Shown: one piece after another, positions 28,163 to 37,138 of the stretch
Position numbering within the stretch: position 1 is the first letter of the stretch
How the letters are laid out: every line of letters starts with the position of its first letter
Source of the DNA: Planctomycetota bacterium
Lineage (GTDB): Bacteria > Planctomycetota > UBA1135 > GCA-002686595
DNA length: 64,000 nt
Assembly (NCBI GenBank): GCA_020853575.1
Contig: JADYYP010000045.1
Coordinates: 62,001-126,000, forward strand
Direction of reading: 5' to 3'
Program-made: the position numbers and the translations under genes
The notes under the pieces: generated by a model
The model's database searches: none
What the model was told of the DNA's origin: nothing
Seen by the model: only the letters and a program-made list of their open reading frames with translations

Positions 28163-29254
28163 ATGCCTCGGACCCGAGTGCTCGCGATCGACGACTCCGC
28201 ACTGGCGCGCAAGATCCTGAAAGATGGCCTGAGCGCGGCGGCGGACGTCGACTTGCTAGGCGTGTGCGGCACGCTGGGAATCGCCTTGAGTCGTGGCTCT
28301 GAGACGCCGCCTCAGGTGGTCGTGCTCGATCTGTTCATGGCGGATGAAGACTGGAGCTCCTCGCTGGCTCGCGTGCGCAGCGCATGGCCGCGGGCGCGAG
28401 TGCTGGCACTGGTTCCCGATTCGCCCGAGGGGCTCGCGATCGGACAACAGGCACGCGCCGCGGGAGCGCTCGACGTCATCGCGCGTCCGTTGACCGACGC
28501 CGAGTTCAACAGCGACCCGGCGGCGTTTTGCGAGCGACTGCTGGGCAAGGTGCGAGCGATGTCCTTGGCCGCGACCAACGTGCTCGCGCGAACGAACATC
28601 CTTCCGCGTTCCGCGCTCCCCGCGCCGCGCCGCGCCGCGCGTGCGGTCCCGCGCATCGACGTGCTCGCCATCGGAGTCTCCACCGGCGGACCGAACGCAC
28701 TGGCCGAGGTGCTGCCCGCGCTGCCGGAGTCGTTTCCGATTCCGATCGTGATCGTGCAGCACATGCCACCCGTGTTCACCGCCAACCTCGCTCAGAACCT
28801 GGACGCGCTGAGCCGCATCGACGTGCGCGAGGCGGCCGACGGTGTCGAGTTGCGTCCGGGCGTGGCGCTGATCGCTCCCGGGGATCGCCACATGACGGTC
28901 GAGCGCAAGCCCGGTGGGGCGGTGCAGATCGTCACCAACCAAGACGCTCCGGAGAACTTCTGTCGCCCCGCGGTCGACGTCCTGTTCCGCTCGGTGGCCA
29001 GTTGCTTCGGCTCCGGCACCCTGGCCGTGGTCCTGACCGGAATGGGGCAAGACGGCTTGCTCGGCGCCCAGGTGATCGCTGCCGCGGGCGGGACCGTGCT
29101 CGCGCAGGACGAAGGCTCGAGCGTGGTCTGGGGCATGCCGGGCGCGATCGCGCGCCAAGGCTTGGCCGACGACATCCTGCCGCTGAATCGCGTCGCGCCC
29201 GACATCGTGCGACGCGTCACGGGCACGCGAGGCGACCTCGCGAGGGAGGCGTGA
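28163..29254 (+). CDS. cheB: Chemotaxis methylesterase CheB, with degenerate receiver
   Basis: 363 residues, 6 bp after cheY. The C-terminal CheB domain has the serine hydrolase triad S173 (GVSTGGPNAL), H200 (VQHMPP) and D297 (GMGQDG); it removes methyl groups from, or deamidates, receptor glutamates. The N-terminal receiver keeps D10-D11 and D56 (VVVLDLF), but the conserved Thr is replaced (ALVPDS) and the conserved Lys is Arg in IARPLT. Regulation by phosphorylation may thus be weakened or differ. Its product is coupled to cheR by a TGATG overlap, consistent with paired methylation enzymes. Confidence 0.93.
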   Translation: MPRTRVLAIDDSALARKILKDGLSAAADVDLLGVCGTLGIALSRGSETPPQVVVLDLFMADEDWSSSLARVRSAWPRARVLALVPDSPEGLAIGQQARAAGALDVIARPLTDAEFNSDPAAFCERLLGKVRAMSLAATNVLARTNILPRSALPAPRRAARAVPRIDVLAIGVSTGGPNALAEVLPALPESFPIPIVIVQHMPPVFTANLAQNLDALSRIDVREAADGVELRPGVALIAPGDRHMTVERKPGGAVQIVTNQDAPENFCRPAVDVLFRSVASCFGSGTLAVVLTGMGQDGLLGAQVIAAAGGTVLAQDEGSSVVWGMPGAIARQGLADDILPLNRVAPDIVRRVTGTRGDLAREA

Positions 29255-30078
29255 TGGCCATCGCATCCGACGACTTCCGCTTCATCGCCGAACTGATCCG
29301 CGAGCAAGCCGCGATCGTGATCGAGCCCGGCAAGGAGTACCTGGTCGAAACGCGCCTGGGGCCGGTGGCGGTGACCGCGGGCCTGGTCAACGTCGCAGGT
29401 GTCGTGCGCGAGCTCCGCGCCAAGCGCGCGGGGCCGCTCTTGCAGCGCGTGGTCGACGCCATGACCACCAACGAGACCTCGTTCTTCCGCGACCTCCAGC
29501 CCTTCGAGCACCTCAAGGAGCGCGTGATCCCGGACTTGCTCGAGCGCCGCAAGGCCGAACGCTCGCTCTCGATCTGGTGCGCGGCCTCGTCCTGCGGACA
29601 AGAGCCGTACTCGATGCTGATGATGATGCGCGAGAGCTTCCCTCAGCTGCAGCAATGGCGCGTGCAGTTCCTCGCCACCGACATCTCACAGCAGATGTTG
29701 GCCAAGGCGCGCGAGGGCAGCTACACGCAGCTTGAAGTCAACCGCGGGTTGCCGGCGCCGCTGCTGGTCAAGTACTTCCACAAGAAGGGCATCGAGTGGC
29801 AGATCGACGACTCCTTGCGACGCGCGATCGACTGGCGCGAGTTCAATCTCTCCGCCCGCACCTGGCCTGGCATGGGGCCCTTCGACATCGTGATGCTGCG
29901 CAATGTGATGATCTACTTCGATCTCGCCACCAAGCGCCAGATCCTGGCCAACATGCGCAAGGTGCTGCGCCCGGATGGCTTCCTGTTCCTGGGCACGGCT
30001 GAGACCACCATCAACGTCGACGACTCGTATGCGTCGGACGTGCTCCACACGGCTTGTTACCGACCGAAGGCAGCGTGA
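29254..30078 (+). CDS. cheR: Chemotaxis methyltransferase CheR
   Basis: 274 residues, ATG 29254 overlapping the cheB stop. CheR-type SAM-dependent glutamate methyltransferase: N-terminal helical domain (residues 1-80; TTNETSFFRD binds receptor/active site), SAM loop IWCAASSCGQEPYSML, LATDISQQML, and the terminal FDIVMLRNVMIYFD and LFLGTAETT motifs. It methylates glutamates of chemoreceptors to adapt the kinase. No receptor gene (MCP) lies in the window, so its substrate is encoded elsewhere. Confidence 0.94.
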   Translation: MAIASDDFRFIAELIREQAAIVIEPGKEYLVETRLGPVAVTAGLVNVAGVVRELRAKRAGPLLQRVVDAMTTNETSFFRDLQPFEHLKERVIPDLLERRKAERSLSIWCAASSCGQEPYSMLMMMRESFPQLQQWRVQFLATDISQQMLAKAREGSYTQLEVNRGLPAPLLVKYFHKKGIEWQIDDSLRRAIDWREFNLSARTWPGMGPFDIVMLRNVMIYFDLATKRQILANMRKVLRPDGFLFLGTAETTINVDDSYASDVLHTACYRPKAA

Positions 30079-30575
30079 GCTCACGCGAACATCACGACCG
30101 GACCCTGCGCCCGCACTCGGTGCTCGACTGGGAGCACGCCGTGCGCGAGTTGTTCGAGCAAGTGTGGTCCGTCACGCTGGGCCACGGGATCCGACGTCAC
30201 GGCGCTCGGGGCGAAGCACTCGCACACGGCCCGCTGCGCCGAGCGAGCGTGTCCATCCGCGGCAATTGGCGTGGCGAGGTGACGCTGCAGTGTCCGGAGG
30301 CGACAGCCCGCGAGTTCGGCGCGGCCTTGTTCCGCAGGTCTCCCGACGCGCTCGGGGAAGAAGAGCTGCGCTCCACGCTGCACGAGCTGGTCAACATCCT
30401 CGGCGGGAACATCAAGGCGCTCTTGCCGGGCGAGAACGAGCTCAGCCTGCCGAACGACGGCGCTGGACCGCGGCCCGCACTGCCGCGTACCCAGCGACGC
30501 ATGTACTGCGAGCTGCAGCTCGATTTCCACGGCTGGCCCGTGACGCTCACGGTCGAGGAACGCCTGGACGAGTGA
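30075..30575 (+). CDS. CheX/CheC-like phosphatase (first of three)
   Basis: 166 residues from GTG 30075, which overlaps the cheR stop in GTGA form. The fold signature is STLHELVNILGGNIKALLPG, containing the E-x-x-N pair that in CheX/CheC/FliY proteins dephosphorylates CheY-P. The N-terminal half has RRASVSIRGNWRGEVTLQCP, the beta strand region of CheX. The sequence is divergent and no second E-x-x-N is seen, as in CheX. Likely cytoplasmic and acting on one of the two CheY proteins in this cluster; which one is not known. Confidence 0.7.
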   Translation: MSSREHHDRTLRPHSVLDWEHAVRELFEQVWSVTLGHGIRRHGARGEALAHGPLRRASVSIRGNWRGEVTLQCPEATAREFGAALFRRSPDALGEEELRSTLHELVNILGGNIKALLPGENELSLPNDGAGPRPALPRTQRRMYCELQLDFHGWPVTLTVEERLDE

Positions 30576-30602
30576 GCGCGCGCGAATTCCGCTCGCGCGC
30601 TT
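30575..30602. repeat. GC inverted repeat after the first cheX-like gene
   Basis: AGCGCGCG and CGCGCGCT form an eight-pair stem around an 11-base loop starting at the stop codon. No T-run follows, so a terminator role is uncertain. Confidence 0.25.
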
Positions 30603-30657
30603 CAGATCGCGCGGGACGGCTCTCGAAGAACGACTGCTCCACCCAGCAAGCCTCACG

Positions 30658-30678
30658 GATCGCGATGCTCTCGCGATC
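30658..30678. promoter_or_regulatory. Perfect inverted repeat upstream of the second cheY
   Basis: GATCGCGA (30658-30665) and TCGCGATC (30671-30678) with a five-base spacer make a perfect palindrome-like site in the 222-base gap before the second cheY. It could be an operator or an RNA hairpin; nothing else in the gap is recognised. Confidence 0.3.
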
Positions 30679-30797
30679 GCGCGCCGTGCCTCGGAGCGCG
30701 GCGTCGCCCACGTGCCCGCCACAGCCGACGGAAGTCGCACCGGCGTGACGCGGCGTGCGGCCCCCGACCGATTCCACCAAACGACGCGAAATCAACG

Positions 30798-31172
30798 ATG
30801 AACAAGGTCCTGATCGTCGACGACTCGGCCACGATGCGCAAGATCATCACGCGCGTGCTGCGCCAGGCCGAGATTCCCTGCACCACGGTGCTCGAGGCCG
30901 GCAACGGCATCGAGGGCATGGCGAAACTGCAATCCGATCCGGACATCGAGTTGATCCTGTCCGACATCAACATGCCGGAGATGAACGGCGTCGACTTCGT
31001 CAAGGCCATCCGCGCGAGCTTCGCCAAGGAGAAGCTGCCCGTGATCATGGTCACGACCGAAGGCGGCGAGGCGATGATGAAGAGCGCGCTCGACCTGGGC
31101 GCCAACGGCTACGTCACCAAGCCCTTCACCCCAGAGTCGATCCGCCGCGCCCTGGAGGCGTATCTTGGCTGA
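30798..31172 (+). CDS. cheY: CheY-type response regulator (second)
   Basis: 124 residues, ATG start. Single receiver domain: D8-D9, phospho-acceptor D56 (ILSDINMPEMNG), T in IMVTTEGG and K in VTKPFTP are intact. It is only about half identical by eye to the first CheY of the cluster and lies after a 222-bp gap, so it may belong to a second transcription unit together with the two CheX-like genes that follow it without a gap. Presence of a CheY next to CheX-like phosphatases suggests fast signal termination. Confidence 0.92.
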   Translation: MNKVLIVDDSATMRKIITRVLRQAEIPCTTVLEAGNGIEGMAKLQSDPDIELILSDINMPEMNGVDFVKAIRASFAKEKLPVIMVTTEGGEAMMKSALDLGANGYVTKPFTPESIRRALEAYLG

Positions 31173-31734
31173 GATCGGTCCCGCCGGACCGTTGCCGCGG
31201 GACGAGGATCTGCTTGCGGCCCTCGAGCAGGCCGTCGAGAACGTTTTCTCGACCATGGTGAGCTCGTTCGAAACCACTGCGCTCTTCCGCGGGGCACTCC
31301 CCGAGGAACGGGTCGATGCCAAGGGAGAGGTCGATCTCGTCTTCGGCGACGCGAGCGGTGTGCGTGTGCACATCGACCGCGAGGCGGTGGTCGAGTTCCG
31401 TGGCGTGCTCGACGGCCGTCTCGCGCTGCGCTGCTCGAGCGCGGGAGCGCTCGACATCGCCCGCGGGCTGCTGATGCTCGAGGACGACGCGGCGCTGGCC
31501 GTCGAGGACGTCAACGACGCGCTGAAGGAGTGCGCCAACATGCTCACGGGCCACGTCAAGACGCGCGTGCTCGACCCTCACGGCGCGATCAGCATGAGCG
31601 TGCCGTTCGTCAAGGGCGCGGCGCGCGATCCGATCGGACCGAGCTGCGGCTCGCTGATCTATCGATTGCAGCAAGGCACGATCTCGTTGGAGCTCTGGCG
31701 TCGCAGCGCACCGCTGGGACAGCTTCCAGTTTGA
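31165..31734 (+). CDS. CheX/CheC-like phosphatase (second of three)
   Basis: 189 residues beginning at TTG 31165 within the last codons of cheY (8-bp overlap), so translation is probably coupled. The key segment is LKECANMLTGHVKTRVLDPH with the E-x-x-N pair, and the preceding part has strand-helix pattern (FSTMVSSFETTALFRGALPE, LARGLLMLEDDAALAVED). It resembles CheX in length and order. Phosphatase action on CheY-P is the family role; activity here is inference. The N-terminal 20 residues are extra compared with the typical family. Confidence 0.68.
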   Translation: MAEIGPAGPLPRDEDLLAALEQAVENVFSTMVSSFETTALFRGALPEERVDAKGEVDLVFGDASGVRVHIDREAVVEFRGVLDGRLALRCSSAGALDIARGLLMLEDDAALAVEDVNDALKECANMLTGHVKTRVLDPHGAISMSVPFVKGAARDPIGPSCGSLIYRLQQGTISLELWRRSAPLGQLPV

Positions 31735-31743
31735 GGCTCGAAC

Positions 31744-32316
31744 ATGTCGCCTCCGAGTCAAGCGCAGACCGATCTCGACATCGATACCGTCAAGCACGTT
31801 TTCGACAAGATGTGCGAGGACTTGGGGATGCTGCTCGACCGACCTTTGGTGGTCGAGTCGTTGTCGACCGTGCGCAGCGCGCAGAAGGTCGCGGGTGAGC
31901 GCCAGATCCACATCGCATTCAAGCTCGGCGTCACGGTCGACGGCGTCGCGCAGCACGGTGCGTTGCTCGTGCCGTTGCCCGACGCGATCACCTTCGCTTG
32001 CTACCTGATGATGATGGCGGACGACGTCGTGACCTCGCGCCGCAAGGACAAGGACCTGGAGCGCGCCACCAAGGACGCCATGGTCGAGGTCGGGAACTTG
32101 ATCGGTGGCTCGACCGACGGCGCGCTCCGCGATCTGTTCGTCAAGCGCGTGTCCGCGCGCGCCGAGGGTTGCCAAGGGCTCAAGGCAGGGATGGCGCCGG
32201 CGTTCGAGCGCACGCCAGGCGTGGATCTGCTGATCGGCCGCGCGAAGCTCAAATGCCACACGTTCCCGAGCTTCGAGGCACTGCTGATGCTGCCGGCGAT
32301 CGCGAGCGCCTCCTGA
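31744..32316 (+). CDS. CheX/CheC-like phosphatase (third of three)
   Basis: 190 residues, 9 bp after the second CheX-like gene. The helix KDAMVEVGNLIGGSTDGAL holds the E-x-x-N pair; the rest (VFDKMCEDLGMLLDRPLVVE at the start, LLIGRAKLKCHTFPSFEALL at the end) is compatible with the CheX/CheC fold but more divergent than the other two. It is the last gene of the chemosensory run and is followed by a convergent GH31 gene 25 bp away. It may be a phosphatase or a regulatory partner of the other CheX proteins. Confidence 0.6.
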   Translation: MSPPSQAQTDLDIDTVKHVFDKMCEDLGMLLDRPLVVESLSTVRSAQKVAGERQIHIAFKLGVTVDGVAQHGALLVPLPDAITFACYLMMMADDVVTSRRKDKDLERATKDAMVEVGNLIGGSTDGALRDLFVKRVSARAEGCQGLKAGMAPAFERTPGVDLLIGRAKLKCHTFPSFEALLMLPAIASAS

Positions 32317-32340
32317 GCGCTGCGCACCGCGCTGGCGCGC

Positions 32341-34491
32341 TCAGGCCTTCGCCGTTGGAACGCCGTGGGCCTGCACGTGCCAGGCGCGGTCGAGCACTTC
32401 CTTGCCATTCACGAAGGCGTCGATCACCACTCGTCCGCGCATGATGCGCGCTTGGAGCTCGGTCACCACGCCCTTGGCGTCCCGGCTCTCGCCGTCGTCC
32501 TCGTAGAGTCGCCCGCTGGCTCGCTGTCGCGAGTCGAAGAACACGTGCAACTCCGGATCGTCGTCGCGCTGCGCTGCGGTGTGCGAGCGCGCGGGCTTGG
32601 TGACGATGATGCGACCGGCGCGCGCGAACAGCGGAGTCTTGCCCAGGGGCGCGTCGACCGTGTAGCGCCCAGCAGGGAGCAGGTCCTTGCCGCCCTCGAA
32701 GAGGTACCAGCCGCCGGTGTCGCTCGGGGGCAGGACCAGCGTGCGTTGCTGCTGGCCCTCGTGCACCACGGGCGCGACCACCAGATCCGGCCCGAGCATG
32801 AACTGGTCGTCGATCTCGCGCAGCGCCTTGTCGGTGGGGTCGGCCATGAACATCGGGCGCGCCACCGGGAGCCCGGTTCGCGAGGCCTCGTGGAACAGCG
32901 TGTACAGCGTGGGCATGAAGCGCATGCGGCGCTCGAGCGCGGTCTTGATCGCGCGCTCGAACTCGCTCCCGAACGACCACGGCTCCTTGCGGCACGCACT
33001 CTTCTCGCTGTGGCCCCGCGCGAACGGAAGCAGCGCGCCGAGCTCGAACCAGCGCGCCATCAACTCTCCCGACGGATCACCGTCGAAACCACCCAGGTCG
33101 GGACCACTGAAGGGCTGCCCCGAAAGCCCGAGCGAAAGCACCATCGGGATCGACCAACGCAGGTCTTCCCAGGTCGCTTGGTTGTCGCCGGTCCAAGTCG
33201 CCGCGAAGCGCGCGCCGCTCATGTGGTTTGCGCGGGTCAGCACGAAGGGCCGCAGCGTGGGGCGCGCGTCGAGCAGTCCGTCGCGCGTTGCCTGCGCCAT
33301 CAACTGACCGTAGAGGTTGTGGAACTTGGCGTGGGACCCGCCGCCCATCCCACGGTGCACCGCGTTCGCGGGCAGCGTCTTGCTCGGCGTGCGGAACACC
33401 GAAGGCTCGTTCATGTCGGTCCAGATGCCGTCGACGCCGCACTCGACGAACTTCTCGACGTGCGCGGCCCACCAGGAGCGCGTCTCCTCGCGGGTGAAGT
33501 CCGGGAACAGGCAGGCCCCCGGCCAGACGCGACCTTGGACCGGCCGGCCGCGATCGTCGACGACGAAGTGCTCGCCGTCGACGCCGCTCTTGTGCACCGG
33601 ATAGTGCTTTCCGACGGCGATTCCGGGGTCCGCGATGGTGACCACGCGGAAGCCCTGCTGGTGCAGCTCGGCGACGAGCCCCCGCGGGTCGGGGAAGCGC
33701 TGCTTGTCCCAGGTGAACGTGCGAAAGCGATCCATGAAGTCGATGTCGAGCCACACTGCGTCGCACGGATGGTGGCGCGAGCGCAATTTGGCCGCGATCT
33801 CGCGCACCTCGTCCGCCGATGCGTAGGACCAGCGACACTGGTGGTAGCCCAGTGCCCACAGCGGCGGAAGCTCGATGCGACCGAGGAGCTCGGTCAGCGC
33901 ACCGAGCAGCGTCGCGGGCTCGCGGGCCTCGAGGATCCAAACGTCGAACGGATCTTCCTCGAAGGCGAACTCGACGCCGTCCGCGGCGAACAGCAGTTGG
34001 CCGCGTCGGACGGAGTCCGCGAGCACCGCGACGCAGGAACCGTCGACGCGCAGCGCGAGTGCCAGCGGGTGGGATTGGTAGAGCGCGGGCGTGCTCTCCC
34101 CATAGCGCCACGCGTCGGTGTTCCAGAACTCGACGGCCCGGCCGGTCTTGAGCAGGCGTCCCGCGCTCGCTCCGCCGCCGTAGAGGTGCACGGCCTCGCC
34201 GAATGCAACCTGCGCCCGCACGGTCGCGCCGTCCCACTCGAAACTCGCGCTCGGCGCCAGGGCAGCGTCGAGCGCGAGCGCCTCGAGCGGCGGCACGTGT
34301 GCCAGGGCCAACGACGGACCAGGCCGCGCGTGCGAATCGAGCGTGGGCCGGAACAGCGTGGCCTGCGCGCCGACGGTTCCGAGCGCGGCGCGGAAGGCCT
34401 CGAGCTTGCGCACACCTCCGCCATCGAGCGCCAGCGTGGACAGCGAAGCAACACCTTCGGTGACGTGGAGACGGCGAGTGCGCGGAGGCAT
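32341..34491 (-). CDS. GH31 alpha-glucosidase-family enzyme
   Basis: 716 residues from ATG 34491. Retaining alpha-glycosidase of family GH31: N-terminal beta-sandwich (LALDGGGVRKLEA, VHLYGGGASAGRLLKTGRAV), (beta/alpha)8 barrel with WALGYHQCRWSYAS, AVWLDIDFMDRFRTFTWD, the nucleophile GIWTDMNEPS (D358) and the acid/base segment ATWTGDNQATW, then a beta-rich C-terminal domain. It hydrolyses alpha-linked glucosides or related sugars. No signal peptide is seen at the chosen start, so it is probably cytoplasmic. It lies 4 bp after a six-hairpin glycosidase and opposite an ABC sugar importer, which supports a role in using an imported oligosaccharide. Confidence 0.92.
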   Translation of the reverse strand: MPPRTRRLHVTEGVASLSTLALDGGGVRKLEAFRAALGTVGAQATLFRPTLDSHARPGPSLALAHVPPLEALALDAALAPSASFEWDGATVRAQVAFGEAVHLYGGGASAGRLLKTGRAVEFWNTDAWRYGESTPALYQSHPLALALRVDGSCVAVLADSVRRGQLLFAADGVEFAFEEDPFDVWILEAREPATLLGALTELLGRIELPPLWALGYHQCRWSYASADEVREIAAKLRSRHHPCDAVWLDIDFMDRFRTFTWDKQRFPDPRGLVAELHQQGFRVVTIADPGIAVGKHYPVHKSGVDGEHFVVDDRGRPVQGRVWPGACLFPDFTREETRSWWAAHVEKFVECGVDGIWTDMNEPSVFRTPSKTLPANAVHRGMGGGSHAKFHNLYGQLMAQATRDGLLDARPTLRPFVLTRANHMSGARFAATWTGDNQATWEDLRWSIPMVLSLGLSGQPFSGPDLGGFDGDPSGELMARWFELGALLPFARGHSEKSACRKEPWSFGSEFERAIKTALERRMRFMPTLYTLFHEASRTGLPVARPMFMADPTDKALREIDDQFMLGPDLVVAPVVHEGQQQRTLVLPPSDTGGWYLFEGGKDLLPAGRYTVDAPLGKTPLFARAGRIIVTKPARSHTAAQRDDDPELHVFFDSRQRASGRLYEDDGESRDAKGVVTELQARIMRGRVVIDAFVNGKEVLDRAWHVQAHGVPTAKA

Positions 34492-34495
34492 GAAC

Positions 34496-37057
34496 TCAGT
34501 CGAGCGCGATGGCTCGGATCTTCGTGGACACGAACGATGGACGGGTGGCGACCGGGAATTCGACCTGCAGGCGTTGGGGGGAGGACAGCGAGCAACCCTC
34601 GAAGCGCAGGCGTCGATCACTGTGCACACCGAGCGCGTGCTTCGAGCCAGCAGGAGCCCACAGCGTCCAAGTGACGCTGGACTCGTCGAACTCGACCTCG
34701 CACACGCGGAGCTCGGACGAGCGTTCACCTTCGACGAGCGGCGCAACGTCCAGCACGAGCTCGGGTCCGGACTCGAACTCCAGCTCGAGCTCGAACTCGG
34801 CTTCTTGCCCGAGGGCTAGGGGCGTGAGGCACGGGCGCATGGCCGCCCCGCAGCGCTCCAAACGCACCTCACTGCCCTTGCACTGCGCACGGCGCGACAG
34901 CGGCGCGAGCCATGGCTGGAACAGGAGCTCGAGTGGCGCGACTCGCGCCGCGCGAACGTGCAAGCTGACGCGCGTGCGTCCGACGAGCGGAGTGCGTGAG
35001 AACTCGACGTCGAACTGAGCGTCGGCCACGCGCACGCCGGAGAGCGCGGCGCGCTGGGTCGAGACGGGGAGGTGCGGCGCGAGTTCCACCCGCCCCTCGC
35101 GCGCGTCCGCCACCAGGCCGAACACTCCGAACAGCGTGGACTGCAGGATGCAACTCGAGCTGAAGATCTGGTGCGGCACGCCGCGCGGCGGAGCTTCGCA
35201 GCGATCGGCGCACAAATGCTCCGGCACGAATCCCAGGCCGCTGAAACCGTGCAGCGCAACTTGGGAGGCGAGCAACTGGTGTCCGGAGGTCGTCAACCCA
35301 TGGGCGAACTGGGCCAGGATCGCGAAGTTGTTCGTGTAGGGGAAAACCGAACCCGTGTTGTAGCTCGCCGTGTCGTACACGCTCGCGTCGTCGGCGAACA
35401 AGCGCACGCCCCAGTCGCTCGCGAGATTCGGGCGGTTCAAGGCCGCGGCGCTGGCGAGCGCTCTGTGTGGCGCGCCGATGTGACGCGAGAGCGGCAGCGC
35501 TTGATACGAGGTCGAGTCGCGATTGAGTGCGCCACCCTCGAGCCGCGCGAATCCATAGCGCCCCTCTTCCGCGGACCAGAAGCGCTCGAAGAGCTCGTTC
35601 GCGGCCGCCAAGCGCAGGCTCGCGTCACGCTCGAGCTCGACGTCGCAAAGCGTTCGCGCCATGCGTTGCACTCCTCGCAGCGCGCTGATCCAGATTCCTT
35701 GGAGATAGATCTCTGCGCGGATCTTGCCGACGAGCGAGCCCGCCTCGACGGCCGCGATTCCCAAAGTGCGATTGGAGAGGTAGCCGCTTTCCTCGAGGTT
35801 GGCGAGGCAGCAGCGGTACGCGGCGAGCACGTTCGGCCACAGCTGCTGGCGCAACTCGGCGTCATCGGCGAACGACAGGTAGTGGTCGAGGCAGGAGACG
35901 AAGCCCGGTGTGAGCTGCGCCTTGTAATACGCGTAGGGGTAGTCCTGGAACCAATCGCACAAGCGCGCCGAGAGGACCAGCTCGTGCATCAGCTTGCCAT
36001 CCGCGCGCTGGTGGCTCGCGGCGAAGTCGAGCACGCGCCGCGCGCCCTTGCGATCGCCGTAGGCAACCATCGCGCGCGATGCGACCAGCGCATCTCCATC
36101 GAAGAACCAGCCGAAGCCAGGGCGCTCGCTGGATCCCGAGGGGCTCAGACCGGCGACCAGTCCGCGGCCCAAGCCGTCGACCTCGACCCAGGCCTTTTCG
36201 ATCGCGACCTTGGCCCACAGGAAGGCCTCCGTGTGGCGCGCGTCGTCGCTCTCGAAGTGCGTCGTGCGCTCGAGGAAATCGTGCCAGTGCGCCTGCAGCT
36301 CTCGGCGCACGTCGCGCCAGTGAGCGACGATCCAGCGGTACTCCTCGCGCGCGGCTCGCAGCACCTCGTGGGAGCGCGCGTGGCCCGATGCCGCGCCCTC
36401 CTCGCCGACGCAGGCGCGCTCGCTGAGCGCGCGCGGCGCCACTTCGGCTCCGACGACGAAGAAGGGGATCGCGCCGCGGGCCGCTCGCGCTCGACTGACC
36501 GGGATGCGAAGGGCGAGCGACTGGCGCGGCAACGCGTGATCCGCGACGACGCTCACCGGCTCGGCCTCGGGGCTGCCCAAGAGGGCGGCGAAGCGTCCGA
36601 GCTCTTCGGTCAATGCCAGCGCTCCGCTTTCGTCGTCGCGCAGCGCGATGCGCCCGCCGAGCCCCGCCGGCCACATCGGCTTGAACTCGGGCACGAAACC
36701 GATTTCGAGCTCGAGCGCGCGCTCGGTCTCGACCTCGATCTCCAGCACCAAGGCGCGCCGGTCGAGCGCGGCGAACAGCACCTGTCGCACGCGGAAATCG
36801 GGGCCTTCGTAGCAGATCTCCGTGCAGTCGGGCTGAAAAGCGACGCTTCGCGCGAGGTCTCGTCCACGGTGCAGCACGTCGGTGCGCACACTGAGTTCGA
36901 GCTCGCTCGCCACCTTGAGCGGCCAAATCCAGGCCTCGAACACGCCCAGCTCGTTGCCCAGCAGCGCGCTGCGCCGACCGGTGACCTCGAGGAAGCGCCG
37001 GTGAGAGCGGCCGTCGACGCGCGACTCGAGTCGCGGGAGCGCGCGGGGGCTGGACAT
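34496..37057 (-). CDS. Six-hairpin glycosidase (amylo-1,6-glucosidase/debranching-like)
   Basis: 853 residues from ATG 37057, selected because the sequence upstream of it is out of character and the divergent gene starts nearby. The N-terminal domain (about 1-330) is a beta-sandwich like that of glycogen-debranching enzymes (CYEGPDFRVRQVLFAALDRR), and the middle is an (alpha/alpha)6 barrel: PGFGWFFDGDALVASRAMVA, a conserved W-F-F-D-G-D active-site patch, then DSTSYQALPLSRHIG and YNTGSVFPYTNNFAILAQF. A C-terminal beta domain closes the chain. The likely activity is hydrolysis of alpha-1,6 or similar glucan links; assignment to one GH family is not certain. No signal peptide. Confidence 0.75.
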   Translation of the reverse strand: MSSPRALPRLESRVDGRSHRRFLEVTGRRSALLGNELGVFEAWIWPLKVASELELSVRTDVLHRGRDLARSVAFQPDCTEICYEGPDFRVRQVLFAALDRRALVLEIEVETERALELEIGFVPEFKPMWPAGLGGRIALRDDESGALALTEELGRFAALLGSPEAEPVSVVADHALPRQSLALRIPVSRARAARGAIPFFVVGAEVAPRALSERACVGEEGAASGHARSHEVLRAAREEYRWIVAHWRDVRRELQAHWHDFLERTTHFESDDARHTEAFLWAKVAIEKAWVEVDGLGRGLVAGLSPSGSSERPGFGWFFDGDALVASRAMVAYGDRKGARRVLDFAASHQRADGKLMHELVLSARLCDWFQDYPYAYYKAQLTPGFVSCLDHYLSFADDAELRQQLWPNVLAAYRCCLANLEESGYLSNRTLGIAAVEAGSLVGKIRAEIYLQGIWISALRGVQRMARTLCDVELERDASLRLAAANELFERFWSAEEGRYGFARLEGGALNRDSTSYQALPLSRHIGAPHRALASAAALNRPNLASDWGVRLFADDASVYDTASYNTGSVFPYTNNFAILAQFAHGLTTSGHQLLASQVALHGFSGLGFVPEHLCADRCEAPPRGVPHQIFSSSCILQSTLFGVFGLVADAREGRVELAPHLPVSTQRAALSGVRVADAQFDVEFSRTPLVGRTRVSLHVRAARVAPLELLFQPWLAPLSRRAQCKGSEVRLERCGAAMRPCLTPLALGQEAEFELELEFESGPELVLDVAPLVEGERSSELRVCEVEFDESSVTWTLWAPAGSKHALGVHSDRRLRFEGCSLSSPQRLQVEFPVATRPSFVSTKIRAIALD

Positions 37058-37138
37058 GGCCGGCCAAAGTAGCGGGCGCGGTGGCGGACCTACAAGCTTC
37101 CACAGCGCGCTGCTGGGCGCGCTCAACGATCGCGGGAG

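Noticed and set aside
28620..28640. Short GCCGCGCCGCGCC-type run inside cheB as a repeat
   Set aside because: Simple codon bias in the Ala/Arg-rich linker between receiver and esterase; not a repeat element.
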